From: Pseudomonadota bacterium
GTDB lineage: Bacteria; Desulfobacterota; Desulfobulbia; Desulfobulbales; Desulfocapsaceae
Direction: 5' to 3'
Length of the DNA stretch: 62,266 nt
NCBI GenBank assembly: GCA_023412495.1
Contig: JAEYNP010000134.1
Coordinates: 1-62,266 of the forward strand
Below are positions 1 to 9,010 of this stretch, in pieces. The first letter of the stretch is position 1; each line of letters starts with the position of its first letter. The notes beneath the pieces were generated by a model, which was given only the letters and a program-made list of their open reading frames with translations, ran no database searches and was not told the DNA's origin. The position numbers were made by a program, and so were the translations under genes.

Positions 1-154
1 GCCGCCCGATTGTGTCGGACGGCAGTCGGCAGGGGAGAGGGAGGAGGTTGCGCTACTGATGGCGCTGGTGTTCAACCTCTATGGAAATAGCGTCGTTGGT
101 GACATCGATCATAACCTTGGCGACGACGACGTTCTTCATCGACTCGGACACCTT

Positions 155-889
155 TTATGCGGACGGCGGAACTGGATCCAGAGGAGGCTGAACGGCAGGA
201 TCAGCCGGCTGGGCCGGAGGCTCGGCCGCTTCCGGTTTTTTTCCTTCCGGGGTTTTTTTGCCCTTATCGATCATCTCACCCGCCGTTCCTCTGGCCGCCC
301 TAAGCATTTCCTCGGTGGCCATGACCATCTGCCTCGTCACCATCACCATTTCGTTGGTCGCTTCAACCATCTTCTGCAGGGCAGCGGCAAGTTCGTCCTG
401 ACTTGCCGGAGGCGGCACAGGGGGTGGGACTTGCATCATTTCGGGCATGTGATGTCCCTGGGGCATCATATGCGGCATCGCCGGCTCATCCTGCACCATC
501 GGATCCTCTTCCTGCGGCATCTTCATGCAGGGCATATCACAGGGCATTTGCTGCCTGACAAATACACGGCCACAGGGCATGACGACCAGATCCTCCGGAT
601 TGGCAAAAAGCATTTCCTGTTCCATAGGCTGCTGCTCAGCCTGGGGCTGATCCGGTGCAGGCTGTGTTTGGTTCGCCGCCAGGTTCTCAGCCTGCTGCCG
701 GACCGCGGGTTGTTCGCCCGCCGGCTTGGCCGGTTGGTCGACGGCAGTCTTTGGTGCGACATGCTCGGTCTTATCGACGGTTATGGTTTCAACCTTCTGC
801 GGGGCCTTCGTATCTTTCTTCGGCTCATCCGAACTGCAGCCATAGGTGATCAGATAGACCGCAATCATAACGATAAAAGCGTATTTCAT
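155..889 (-). CDS. Met/His/Cys-rich lipoprotein
   Basis: Predicted outer- or inner-membrane lipoprotein of 244 aa with no family I recognise. The ATG at 889 is preferred to an upstream in-frame start at 952 because a GGAGGT site sits 11-16 bases upstream of it and it opens a classical lipoprotein signal (MKYAFIVMIAVYLITYGC, Cys at residue 18). The mature part is low complexity: a Pro/Gln/Ala-rich linker to about residue 110, then a block of about 55 residues crowded with Met, His, Pro and a few Cys (for example MPHMMPQGHHMPEMM), then a short helical stretch with repeated MV.AT motifs, then a Pro/Ala tail. Met/His/Cys clusters of this kind are typical of copper- or silver-handling periplasmic proteins, but that role is inference. 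It lies downstream of rpoN on the same strand with a 300-base gap. Confidence 0.75.
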   Translation of the reverse strand: MKYAFIVMIAVYLITYGCSSDEPKKDTKAPQKVETITVDKTEHVAPKTAVDQPAKPAGEQPAVRQQAENLAANQTQPAPDQPQAEQQPMEQEMLFANPEDLVVMPCGRVFVRQQMPCDMPCMKMPQEEDPMVQDEPAMPHMMPQGHHMPEMMQVPPPVPPPASQDELAAALQKMVEATNEMVMVTRQMVMATEEMLRAARGTAGEMIDKGKKTPEGKKPEAAEPPAQPADPAVQPPLDPVPPSA

Positions 890-1196
890 AAGTGGTGTAC
901 CTCCAAGGTGATAGGTTACTGGAAACGCATAAAATTTACACGAAGATGACAAGTGGGGTCTGAAAATGCATTACGTGATACTATCATAGATTTGCCGCCG
1001 TTTTTACTATTTTTGCCGGTCGGTTGGAGAGTTTGTGGTAAGCCGTTGTTGTTCCGTCGTTACTGTTAGTCTGGTGCCGACTGGTCTACCACGACGAAAG
1101 AAGGCTTGCCGGATAGGCGGCCGAAGATATCCTGAGCTGCCTCAGGCGCCGTCGAGCGCGTAGATGGTCAGGAATGACGGGGAAACGCGGACTCGG

Positions 1197-2669
1197 CTAC
1201 CTTGCATGCCGTCGGTGCTTGACCGGGAGAATTTTCATCTGCTCCCGGTACTTGGCGACCGTTCGACGGGCAATGCGGATATTATCACGGGCCAGCTTTT
1301 CAGAGATGGCGTTATCGCTCAGGGGGTTGTTCTTATCCTCTTCCTGGACCATCCGCCTGATAAGGGTCTTGATCGATTCCGCCGCCATGTCGTCTTCGCC
1401 GTCTCGCTGGATGGCAGTGGAGAAGAAGTATTTAAGCTCGTATATCCCCTGTGGAGTGTGGACGTACTTGTTTGATGTCACCCGGCTGACCGTCGACTCA
1501 TGCATCTCTATGTCGTCGGCCACGTCTTTCAGGATAAGCGGCTTGAGATGGGCGGGGCCCTTCTCGAAGAAATCGTACTGGAAGCGAAGGATGGACTCCA
1601 TGACCTTGTAGATGGTCCGTTGCCGCTGATAGAGCGACTTGATGAACCAGTCCGCATTCTTTAGCTTGTCCTGGATATACTGCCGCGATTCCTTGGCAAG
1701 GCTCTTCTCTTTTTTCAGGAGCTCCTGGTAGACCGACGACAGCTTCAGCCTGGGCAGGTCGTCTTCGTTTAGCTGAATGACGTATTCCCCGTCTATCTTT
1801 CTCACGTAGACGTCGGGGACGATGTAGTTGGTGTTGTCGTTGGAGTAGGGAAGCCCCGGAAATGGGGTCAGCTCGGAGACGATGAAGTTGATGGCCCGTT
1901 CGAGCTCGGGCTTTTTACGGCCGGTTTCCTTGGCGAGGGCTTTGTAGTTGCGGGTTTCGAGCAGGGGCAGATGGTGGAGTACGATTTCAGCAGCAAGGCT
2001 CTTCCCCTTGCCCAGCCGCTCGAGCTGCAGGTAGAGTGATTCACTGACATCCCGCGCCGCGATCCCCGGCGGGTCGAGGTCCTGAATAACCTCGAGGATA
2101 TATTCTGCGTCGTCTCGCTCGCAGCCCGTTGCCGCCAGGACCGCCTCGAGCTCGACTTCCAGGAAGCCGTATCGGTTCAGGTTGCCGATGATGAAAAGGG
2201 CGATTTCCCACTCTGTTTCATCCAGGTTGCTGTGGGCGAGCTGCCACTGCAGGTAGGCGGAAAGCCCCGGCTTCTCCGAGATGAAGTCGAACTGAGAGGG
2301 GGCGTCGGCCGGCGGGGTCTCATGGGCGAAAGAAAAATTGGCGTCGAAGTTGTTGGAATAATCCTCCCAATTGATGTCGCCCGAACCGAACCCTTCGGTG
2401 CCGTCGCTGACCTTGACGCTTTCGGTAATGTCCCCTTCGAAGGCTGTGTCGGGTTTTTCCTCGGTGGTGGTGGAGAGGGAGAAGGGAGAATCGGTTGCGT
2501 CGGGGGCGGAAAAATCTTCTTCAAGGGCCGGATTCTGTTCGATTTCGGCCTGCAGGGCGTCGGAAAGCTCGAGTCTGTTGAGTTGCAGAAGTTTTATGGC
2601 CTGCCGCAGCTGCTGCGTCATTACCAGTTTCTGAGCAAGCTTGAGCTGTTGTCTCAATTCAAGGGCCAT
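1197..2669 (-). CDS. rpoN: RNA polymerase sigma-54 factor RpoN
   Basis: Alternative sigma factor that directs core RNA polymerase to -24/-12 promoters and needs an AAA+ enhancer-binding activator to open them. The 490-residue protein shows the usual order: a Gln/Leu-rich region I at the N-terminus (QLRQAIKLLQLNRLEL), an acidic linker of about residues 45-125, the core-binding domain, a helix-turn-helix region (ESTVSRVTSNKYV) and a C-terminal RpoN box (ARRTVAKYREQMKI) about 20 residues from the end. Length matches the family. It follows lptB by 6 bases, so the two are almost certainly cotranscribed with lptA; lptA-lptB-rpoN is a widely conserved proteobacterial arrangement. The usual downstream hpf/raiA gene is not seen. 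Confidence 0.97.
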   Translation of the reverse strand: MALELRQQLKLAQKLVMTQQLRQAIKLLQLNRLELSDALQAEIEQNPALEEDFSAPDATDSPFSLSTTTEEKPDTAFEGDITESVKVSDGTEGFGSGDINWEDYSNNFDANFSFAHETPPADAPSQFDFISEKPGLSAYLQWQLAHSNLDETEWEIALFIIGNLNRYGFLEVELEAVLAATGCERDDAEYILEVIQDLDPPGIAARDVSESLYLQLERLGKGKSLAAEIVLHHLPLLETRNYKALAKETGRKKPELERAINFIVSELTPFPGLPYSNDNTNYIVPDVYVRKIDGEYVIQLNEDDLPRLKLSSVYQELLKKEKSLAKESRQYIQDKLKNADWFIKSLYQRQRTIYKVMESILRFQYDFFEKGPAHLKPLILKDVADDIEMHESTVSRVTSNKYVHTPQGIYELKYFFSTAIQRDGEDDMAAESIKTLIRRMVQEEDKNNPLSDNAISEKLARDNIRIARRTVAKYREQMKILPVKHRRHAR

Positions 2670-2675
2670 AGAGAA

Positions 2676-3398
2676 TCACATGTGGAAATTTTCACCAAGG
2701 TACATCTTGCGGGCTACTTCGCTCTCGATGATGTCGTCCGCGACACCGCTCGTGAGTACCTGTCCTGCATTCATGATATATGCAAAGTCGCACACCTGTA
2801 AAGTCTCTCTGACGTTATGATCGGAGATGAGGATGCCCAGCCCCTTCTCCTTCAGCTTCACGATGATCTTCTGCAGATCGTTGACCGCCAGCGGATCGAT
2901 CCCGGCAAAGGGCTCGTCGAGCAGGATGAATTTCGGTTTGGTCGACAATGCCCTCATGATCTCCACCCGCCGCCGCTCTCCCCCCGAAAGGGCATGCCCC
3001 TTGTTATGCCTGAGGTAGCCGATGTTAAGATCATGCATCAGCTCGTCGATTCTGGAGTTGATCTCATTTTTTGGCAGGCCCAGCGGCTCGAGAATGATTC
3101 GGACGTTCTCCTCCACTGTCAGCTTTTTGAAGACGGACGGCTCCTGCGCGAGGTAGGTGATACCCTTGAGGGCCCTTTTGTGGATGGGAAGATTGGTAAT
3201 AACTTCACCTGCAAAGACGATATCGCCCCGGTCAGGTCGGATGAAGCCGGCGATGGAATAGAAGGTGGTGGTCTTGCCGGCGCCGTTCGGGCCCAACAAC
3301 CCCACAACGGCGCCGGTCTGCACCTGCAGGCTCACCCCGTCGACCACCGTCCGGGCGCCGTATCGTTTGATAATGTTTTGGGTTTCAAGTATCGACAT
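2676..3398 (-). CDS. lptB: LPS export ABC transporter ATP-binding protein LptB
   Basis: Cytoplasmic ATPase of the LptB2FGC complex that extracts lipopolysaccharide from the inner membrane and drives it along the LptA bridge. The 240-residue protein carries a Walker A (GPNGAGKTT near residue 36), a Q-loop (LAQEPSVF), an LSGGERRR signature and a Walker B with catalytic Glu (FILLDEPFAGIDP), followed by an H-loop (SDHNVRE). The conserved LptB length and the C-terminal ESEVARKMYLGENF sequence are family-typical. It lies 34 bases after lptA and 6 bases before rpoN. Confidence 0.97.
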   Translation of the reverse strand: MSILETQNIIKRYGARTVVDGVSLQVQTGAVVGLLGPNGAGKTTTFYSIAGFIRPDRGDIVFAGEVITNLPIHKRALKGITYLAQEPSVFKKLTVEENVRIILEPLGLPKNEINSRIDELMHDLNIGYLRHNKGHALSGGERRRVEIMRALSTKPKFILLDEPFAGIDPLAVNDLQKIIVKLKEKGLGILISDHNVRETLQVCDFAYIMNAGQVLTSGVADDIIESEVARKMYLGENFHM

Positions 3399-3432
3399 CG
3401 TTAGTGTTCGGGCCAGCCTTCGTTGGTCGGCA

Positions 3433-3990
3433 TCAGTTCTGCATGATGGTCATGTTGACCCGTGAGGGCTTCTTTTTGCTTTCCGATTCGCCGGCTTCGG
3501 TCGTTGTTTTGCTGCTTATGACTTCCGACCGGCCTTCGTCCAGATAGTAGATGATCTTGTCGCCGCTGACCATGTTCTGACCCTGCCAGGCCTTGGCATT
3601 ATCAGTCAATATAACCTGTCTCTCCTTGGAGAGATAGACCATTTTTTTTGCGGTTCCCAGCCATTGCCCGCGGGTAAGCTCGACATTGCCCACACAGATC
3701 AATTTTTCCACCTGCTGGGTGGTCTTCTTCTGTTCGCCCTTTTTCTCCTGGCCTGCGGCGCCGGGGGTGTAGAAGACGGTCATCTCGTCCGAACGGATGC
3801 GCACGTCGCCCTGCTTGGCGTCCACGTCGCCGGTAAAGACCACCGAATTGGTCTTTTCGGTCGATGTCATCTTATTCGCTTCGATATGGATCGGGGCGTC
3901 GGAAGCACCCCGGGTGGTTGTCGCACCGCCGAAAGACAGAAGGGCCAGGCACACGCCGACAACAATGGTCTTACTGTCGATAAATTTCAT
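3433..3990 (-). CDS. lptA: LPS transport periplasmic protein LptA (OstA-like)
   Basis: Periplasmic bridge protein whose OstA/LptA beta-jellyroll passes LPS from the inner to the outer membrane. The 185-residue product starts at an ATG with GGAGGT just upstream (an in-frame TTG at 4002 is less likely). It has a cleavable signal peptide (about residues 1-28, IVVGVCLALLSFGGA) and the OstA pattern: IHIEANKM near the mature N-terminus, VVFTGDVDAKQGDVRIRSDE, then a second strand set ending in GDKIIYYLDEGRSEV. The C-terminal tail is Lys/Ser-rich. No lptC is found upstream where it is often encoded; the upstream gap holds only a repeat and the argB promoter region. Confidence 0.9.
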   Translation of the reverse strand: MKFIDSKTIVVGVCLALLSFGGATTTRGASDAPIHIEANKMTSTEKTNSVVFTGDVDAKQGDVRIRSDEMTVFYTPGAAGQEKKGEQKKTTQQVEKLICVGNVELTRGQWLGTAKKMVYLSKERQVILTDNAKAWQGQNMVSGDKIIYYLDEGRSEVISSKTTTEAGESESKKKPSRVNMTIMQN

Positions 3991-4028
3991 CAGAACCTCC
4001 AAATTCTGGCATAATCTCCCATAAGGGG

Positions 4029-4085
4029 GATAAGTATATTCGCGAAATTGATTTCAAAAACACGATAGTGAATTTCCAAGATACT
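4029..4085. repeat. Intergenic palindromic repeat, divergent copy A
   Basis: An imperfect inverted repeat beginning AGTATATTCGCGAAATTG and ending GAATTTCCAAGATACT, separated by an A-rich loop. It matches the first stem of the repeat copies near 11.2, 13.1, 20.9, 29.2 and 30.9 kb but has several substitutions. It lies in the divergent lptA/argB intergenic region. Confidence 0.7.
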
Positions 4086-4180
4086 AAAATAGTCACAACC
4101 CGTGCTTTTGCCGAGCCCATCCTAGCGTAAAGGCATGGAAATGTAAAGTCATGGTATGCAGCAGGCTCATTAAAGAGTCC

Positions 4181-4209
4181 TTTACTTAGCGCATATGAGC
4201 CAGTACAAT
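4181..4209 (+). promoter_or_regulatory. Candidate sigma-70 promoter for the arg operon
   Basis: TTTACT and TACAAT hexamers with a 17-base spacer, matching 4/6 and 5/6 of the sigma-70 consensus and lying 89 bases before the argB start. No convincing ArgR box was identified by eye. Confidence 0.45.
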
Positions 4210-4297
4210 ACGGCCATTCAAATGCCCATAATTATTGTGATAGCTTATTGAAATCACGTGAAAACAGATGATCTCTCGGGGGAGCGGAAAGGTTGAA

Positions 4298-5197
4298 ATG
4301 GTAAAAACCGTCCAGGAAAGTATCCAAAAGGCCAAGGTCCTCATAGAAGCCTTGCCCTATATGCAGGAATTCAGGCAGAAAACGATCGTCATCAAATATG
4401 GCGGACACGCCATGGTCGATGATCATCTCAAGAAACAGTTCGCACTCGATGTGATCCTGCTCAAACAGATCGGCATCAATCCCATCATCGTGCACGGTGG
4501 CGGCCCTCAAATTAACAGGCTGCTTGACAGGTTGGGGATCAAACCCAGCTATGTGCAGGGCATGCGGGTTACGGACGGCGAGACCATGGACGTGGTGGAG
4601 ATGGTCCTGGTCGGCCAGGTGAACAAGCAGATCGTCGGCCTGATCAACCATTGCGGCGGCAGGGCGGTTGGCCTTTCGGGACGCGATGGTGATCTGGTCT
4701 GCGCCAAGAAACTCAAGGTGAGCGGCAAAAAGGGCGAGGATGCGCTGGGAGACGCCCCGCCGGAGTTGATCGATGTGGGCCGGGTCGGTCAGGTGACGAA
4801 GGTCAATACTGGAGTGCTCACGAGCCTCAGCCGAGATTTCATCCCGGTGATCGCCCCGGTCGGCGTGGGTGAGGACGGCCAGGCCTTCAATATCAATGCC
4901 GATCTGGTTGCCGGTGCCATCGCCGGCGCGCTGGCGGCGGAAAAGATGATCTTACTCACCGACGTGCCGGGGGTGAAGGATAAGAACGGCGAGCTGATCA
5001 CCACCCTTCCGAAGAGCGAACTGGAGGGTCTCATCGAAGACGGCACCATCGCGGGCGGCATGATCCCCAAGGTCCGTTGCTGCGAGGAGGCCCTGCGCCA
5101 CGGTGTGGCCAAAACCTGTATTGTCGACGGCAGAGTGGAGCATTCGATCCTCTTGGAAATGTTCACCCGGGAAGGGATAGGCACGGAGATATTCTGA
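4298..5197 (+). CDS. argB: Acetylglutamate kinase ArgB
   Basis: Second step of arginine biosynthesis: phosphorylates N-acetylglutamate with ATP. The 299-residue protein belongs to the amino-acid kinase fold, with KYGGHAM at the phosphate-binding lysine near the N-terminus, IVHGGGPQI for substrate binding, and the ATP-binding segment [13 protein letters not shown] plus GGMIPK near the C-terminus. The N-terminal helix ([18 protein letters not shown]) is typical of hexameric, arginine-inhibited forms, so feedback inhibition is likely (inference). The ATG at 4298 is chosen because GGAAAGG lies just upstream; an in-frame ATG at 4268 would add ten unconserved residues. Its stop overlaps the argD start (TGATG). 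Confidence 0.95.
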   Translation: MVKTVQESIQKAKVLIEALPYMQEFRQKTIVIKYGGHAMVDDHLKKQFALDVILLKQIGINPIIVHGGGPQINRLLDRLGIKPSYVQGMRVTDGETMDVVEMVLVGQVNKQIVGLINHCGGRAVGLSGRDGDLVCAKKLKVSGKKGEDALGDAPPELIDVGRVGQVTKVNTGVLTSLSRDFIPVIAPVGVGEDGQAFNINADLVAGAIAGALAAEKMILLTDVPGVKDKNGELITTLPKSELEGLIEDGTIAGGMIPKVRCCEEALRHGVAKTCIVDGRVEHSILLEMFTREGIGTEIF

Positions 5198-6423
5198 TGG
5201 AAAACGGCAATAAAGCACTCAAGCAAAGGGGCGACAGGGTCTTCATCGGCACCTACAACAGATATCCGGCCGCCATGGTCAAGGGCGACGGGTGCCGGCT
5301 GATCGACGCCGACGGCAAGGAATATCTCGACTTTCTCTCGGGCATCGCGGTCTGCGCCCTGGGCCACTGCCATCCGGCGGTGACCGAGGCCATATGCCGG
5401 CAGGCCGGAGAGCTGGTTCACGTCTCCAATCTCTACTACACCAGGCCGCCGATCGAGCTGGCGGAGCTCTTGACCGGCAACTCCTTTGGCGAGCGGATCT
5501 TCTTCGCCAACAGCGGGGCGGAGGCCAACGAGGCGGCCATCAAGCTTGCCCGGATCTACTCGGGCGAGGGCCGTTACCAGGTGATCAGCCTGTCCGGGTC
5601 TTTTCACGGCCGGACGCTCGCCACCGTTGCCGCCACCGGCCAGCCCAAATTTCACAAGGGGTTCGAGCCGCTGCCCGAGGGCTTTCTCCATGCGCCTTTC
5701 GGTGACCTCGCAGCCCTGGAGGGGCTCATAACCGGGGCGACCTGCGCCATCCTTTGCGAACCGCTGCAGGGGGAGGGCGGAGTGCGGCCGCTGGACCGGG
5801 AATATCTCGCCGGTATCCGTGCTCTGTGCGATAAGCACAATCTCCTCCTCATCTTCGACGAGATCCAGACGGGGCTAGGCCGGACGGGGACACTCTTTGC
5901 CTACGAGCAGCTGGGCGTCACCCCCGACATCCTCACCATGGCAAAGGCCCTTGGCAACGGCCTGCCCATCGGGGCGATGATGACGCGGGCGGAGATTGCC
6001 GCCCCCTTCACCCCGGGCACCCATGCCTCCACCTTCGGCGGCAATCCGGTGGCCTCGGCGGCGGCGGTGGCGACGCTCAGGATCATGCTTGCCGACGGCT
6101 TCCTCGCCGAGGTCAGGGAAAAAGGCGCTTATTTCCAGGCGGAGTTGGGCAAGCTGGCCGAACGGTTTCCGGGTCTCGTCGTTTCGGTGCGGGGGATGGG
6201 GCTGCTGGTCGGGGCGGTGCTCACCGAACAGGGAGCCACCCATGGCTCCGCAATCGTGAACAAGATGTTCGACCGGGGTTTCCTGATGAATTTCGCCGGC
6301 AACGTCGCTCTGCGCTTCGCCCCGCCCTTGATCGTCTCCCGTTCGGAAATCGATCGGGTGGTGGCGGCGCTGTCAGAAGTGCTGGCGGAAGTCGTAAGCC
6401 AGAAAGCCAGAAAGCCAGAATAG
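5197..6423 (+). CDS. argD: Acetylornithine aminotransferase ArgD
   Basis: PLP-dependent class III aminotransferase converting N-acetylglutamate semialdehyde to N-acetylornithine (often also used in lysine/DAP synthesis). The 408-residue product starts at the ATG that overlaps the argB stop by one base. Family landmarks: NSGAEANEAAIKLAR, SGSFHGRT, LIFDEIQTGLGRTG with the PLP-contacting Asp, and the Schiff-base lysine in TMAKALGNGLPIGAM. The C-terminus ends in a short Lys/Ala repeat (QKARKPE). Translational coupling to argB is implied by the overlap. Confidence 0.95.
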   Translation: MENGNKALKQRGDRVFIGTYNRYPAAMVKGDGCRLIDADGKEYLDFLSGIAVCALGHCHPAVTEAICRQAGELVHVSNLYYTRPPIELAELLTGNSFGERIFFANSGAEANEAAIKLARIYSGEGRYQVISLSGSFHGRTLATVAATGQPKFHKGFEPLPEGFLHAPFGDLAALEGLITGATCAILCEPLQGEGGVRPLDREYLAGIRALCDKHNLLLIFDEIQTGLGRTGTLFAYEQLGVTPDILTMAKALGNGLPIGAMMTRAEIAAPFTPGTHASTFGGNPVASAAAVATLRIMLADGFLAEVREKGAYFQAELGKLAERFPGLVVSVRGMGLLVGAVLTEQGATHGSAIVNKMFDRGFLMNFAGNVALRFAPPLIVSRSEIDRVVAALSEVLAEVVSQKARKPE

Positions 6424-6595
6424 AATGTAGAATGCTGCCTCCGGCGACAAAAATCTGGTTTCTGTCTTCTGGTTTCTGGCTTCTGGCTTGCAAATCAACC
6501 CTCTTTTAGGTAAAGATTACATCTTTCTCCCCCTGAATATGAGGAAAAGGACCTATGCAGGGAGGTAACCCAAAGGGACTATTCGAGGTGTGCAG

Positions 6596-7507
6596 GTGCC
6601 GAAGCATTTCAGGTCATTACAGGAATTCACCAAGAAGGAGCTGCTCGGGCTCATCGACCGGGCCATCGAGCTGAAAAAGGAAGAGCGGGCGGGCCGGATC
6701 CATCGCCAACTGACGGGCAAGACCATCGGCCTGATCTTCGAGAAACCCTCCACCCGCACCCGGGTGTCGTTCGAGGCGGCCATGTACGGTCTCGGCGGCC
6801 AGGTCATCTTCCTCTCCGGCCGGGATACCCAGCTGGCACGCTCGGAACCGCTGAAGGACATGTCCCGGGTCATGTCGCGCTATGTCGACGGCATGGTGGT
6901 CCGGACCTTCGGCCAGGAGGTGGTCGAGGAGCTGGCGGCCTACGCAACTGTTCCGGTGATCAACGCTCTGACGGACCTTCACCATCCCTGCCAGGTCCTG
7001 AGCGACATCATGACCGTTATTGAAAAAAAGGGCCCGATAGAAGACTTAAGAATCGCCTGGGTCGGTGATGGCAACAACATGGCCAACTCCTGGATCCAGG
7101 CGGCGGGGATCATCGGCTTTCAGCTGACGCTCGCCTGCCCGAAAGGCTACGAACCGGACGAAGGGATTTTCGCCGCGAGCCGCAAGGCAGCCAACGGAGA
7201 GATCAGGCTCATCGAAGATCCGGTAGAGGCTGTGCGGGATGCCCATGTCGTCAACGTCGATGTCTGGGCCTCCATGGGCCAGGAGGCCGAACAGGACGAG
7301 CGGCTGCGCATCTTCCAGGATTACCAGCTGAACCGCGAACTACTCGCTCGCGCGCCCAAGGAGGCGATAGTCCTGCACTGCCTGCCCGCCCACCGCGGCG
7401 AGGAGATCACCGACGAGGTGCTGGAATCCGCTCAATGTGTGGCCTTCGATCAGGCGGAAAACAAGATGCATATTCATAAGGCGATTCTGGAAAGCCTGCT
7501 CGGCTGA
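6596..7507 (+). CDS. argF: Ornithine carbamoyltransferase ArgF
   Basis: Transfers carbamoyl from carbamoyl phosphate to ornithine, giving citrulline. The 303-residue protein carries the carbamoyl-phosphate site FEKPSTRTRVSF, the HPCQ motif (DLHHPCQVLSD), the ornithine-side HCLPAHRGEE and the SMG loop (DVWASMGQE). The start is ambiguous between two GTG codons. The one at 6596 is chosen because GAGGTG lies five bases before it; the alternative at 6590 adds two residues. A gap of about 170 bases follows argD and contains no gene, so a separate ribosome-loading site but the same operon is likely. Confidence 0.95.
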   Translation: MPKHFRSLQEFTKKELLGLIDRAIELKKEERAGRIHRQLTGKTIGLIFEKPSTRTRVSFEAAMYGLGGQVIFLSGRDTQLARSEPLKDMSRVMSRYVDGMVVRTFGQEVVEELAAYATVPVINALTDLHHPCQVLSDIMTVIEKKGPIEDLRIAWVGDGNNMANSWIQAAGIIGFQLTLACPKGYEPDEGIFAASRKAANGEIRLIEDPVEAVRDAHVVNVDVWASMGQEAEQDERLRIFQDYQLNRELLARAPKEAIVLHCLPAHRGEEITDEVLESAQCVAFDQAENKMHIHKAILESLLG

Positions 7508-7603
7508 TGTCTGGTGCGTTGATAAATTTTACGATTTACCGCCTTTTCCGCCTGCACGGCCTGCAGCTCGAGAGGGCGGTGCAGCAAATGACGGGATGAA
7601 ACC

Positions 7604-9010
7604 ATGACTGAGCAGACGAAGGGCGGATCGGGCAAGATGTGGGGAGGGCGGTTCGCCGAAAAAACCGCAGCCTCGGTAGAGGCCTTTACCGCCTCCATCC
7701 ATTACGACAGCCGTCTCTATCGCTACGATATCGCCGGCAGCAAGGCCCATGCCGCCATGCTGGCCGATAACGGCATCCTCACCAAAGAAGAGCTGACGGC
7801 CATCACCGAGGGCCTAGACGCCATCGAGCGGGAAATCGAGGCGGGCACCTTCGTCTTCCGCCGCGAGCTGGAAGACATCCACATGAATATTGAAAAGGCC
7901 CTGGTGGAGCGGATCGGCCCCGCCGGCGCCAAACTGCACAGCGCAAGGAGCCGCAACGACCAGGTGGCCCTGGACTTCAAGCTCTATCTCCGTGACCAGT
8001 GCGACGAAATCGCGGCTCTATTGGACGGCGTCCGCCGGGCCTTCGTCCTGCTCGCCCGGAAATACCTCGGTCAGATCATGCCCGGCTACACCCATCTGCA
8101 ACGGGCTCAGCCGGTGCAGATCGCCCATCATATGCTGGCCTACTACGAGATGTTCGGCCGCGATCGGGAACGGATCATCGACTGCCGCAAGCGGCTCAAT
8201 CTTTCGCCGCTCGGCTGCGCGGCGCTTGCCGGCACGGGGCTCCCTATCGACCGGGAGCAGGTGGCGGCGGCGCTCGGCTTTGCCGGAGTCACCGCCAACT
8301 CCATGGACACCACCGGCGACCGCGACTTTGCCATCGAGTTCACCGGCTGCTGCACCATGATCCAGCTCCATCTCTCCCGGCTCTCCGAGGAACTCGTCCT
8401 CTGGGCCAGCCAAGAGTTCGATTTCGTCGACATCCCGGACAAGTTCTGCACCGGCTCGTCCATCATGCCGCAGAAAAAGAACCCGGATATCCCCGAGCTG
8501 ATCCGTGGAAAGAGCGGCCGGGTGGTGGGCAGTCTCATGACCCTGATCACCCTGGTGAAGGGGTTGCCGCTCACCTACAATCGGGATCTGCAGGAGGACA
8601 AGGAGCCAGTCTTCGACGCCGTCGACACGGTCACCGCGTCCCTTGCCATCATGGCCGAGCTGCTCGAAAACCTCTGCTTCAAGACGGAAAGGATGGCGGC
8701 CGCGACCCGGAAAGGCTGCATGACGGCCACCGATCTGGCGGATTACCTGGTATTGAAGAACGTGCCCTTCCGGGAGGCGCACGAGATCGTCGGCCGGGCC
8801 GTCGCCTATTGCCTCGGCAAGGGCTGCGAATTACCGGATTTGAACCTCGCCGAACTTGCAGGGTTCTCACCGGCGATAGCGGGGGACGTATATGAAGTGT
8901 TGCGGGTTGAGGGTTCGGTGAACAGCCGAATCTCCACGGGAGGAACAGGATTACAACGAGTGGAAGAAGCATTGGCGGCAGCTGAACAACAATTGGGGAT
9001 AGCACGATGA
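7604..9010 (+). CDS. argH: Argininosuccinate lyase ArgH
   Basis: Final step of arginine biosynthesis: cleaves argininosuccinate to arginine and fumarate. The 468-residue protein belongs to the fumarase/aspartase superfamily and shows MWGGRFAEKT at the N-terminus, HSARSRNDQVALDFK, TPGYTHLQRAQPV-type (MPGYTHLQRAQPVQ) and the signature loop GSSIMPQKKNPD. Its stop overlaps the next start (ATGA). argG, which commonly sits between argF and argH in relatives, is not in this window. Confidence 0.96.
   Translation: MTEQTKGGSGKMWGGRFAEKTAASVEAFTASIHYDSRLYRYDIAGSKAHAAMLADNGILTKEELTAITEGLDAIEREIEAGTFVFRRELEDIHMNIEKALVERIGPAGAKLHSARSRNDQVALDFKLYLRDQCDEIAALLDGVRRAFVLLARKYLGQIMPGYTHLQRAQPVQIAHHMLAYYEMFGRDRERIIDCRKRLNLSPLGCAALAGTGLPIDREQVAAALGFAGVTANSMDTTGDRDFAIEFTGCCTMIQLHLSRLSEELVLWASQEFDFVDIPDKFCTGSSIMPQKKNPDIPELIRGKSGRVVGSLMTLITLVKGLPLTYNRDLQEDKEPVFDAVDTVTASLAIMAELLENLCFKTERMAAATRKGCMTATDLADYLVLKNVPFREAHEIVGRAVAYCLGKGCELPDLNLAELAGFSPAIAGDVYEVLRVEGSVNSRISTGGTGLQRVEEALAAAEQQLGIAR

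Noticed and set aside
53..139. A 28-aa minus-strand frame (MKNVVVAKVMIDVTNDA...) with an AAGGTG site just after the lipoprotein stop
   Set aside because: Too short to judge, no family resemblance, and the window edge cuts its context.
1065..1165. A minus-strand open stretch ending FGRLSGKPSFVVVDQSAPD between rpoN and the lipoprotein
   Set aside because: It looks protein-like, but it has an in-frame stop just upstream and no start or match I can name.
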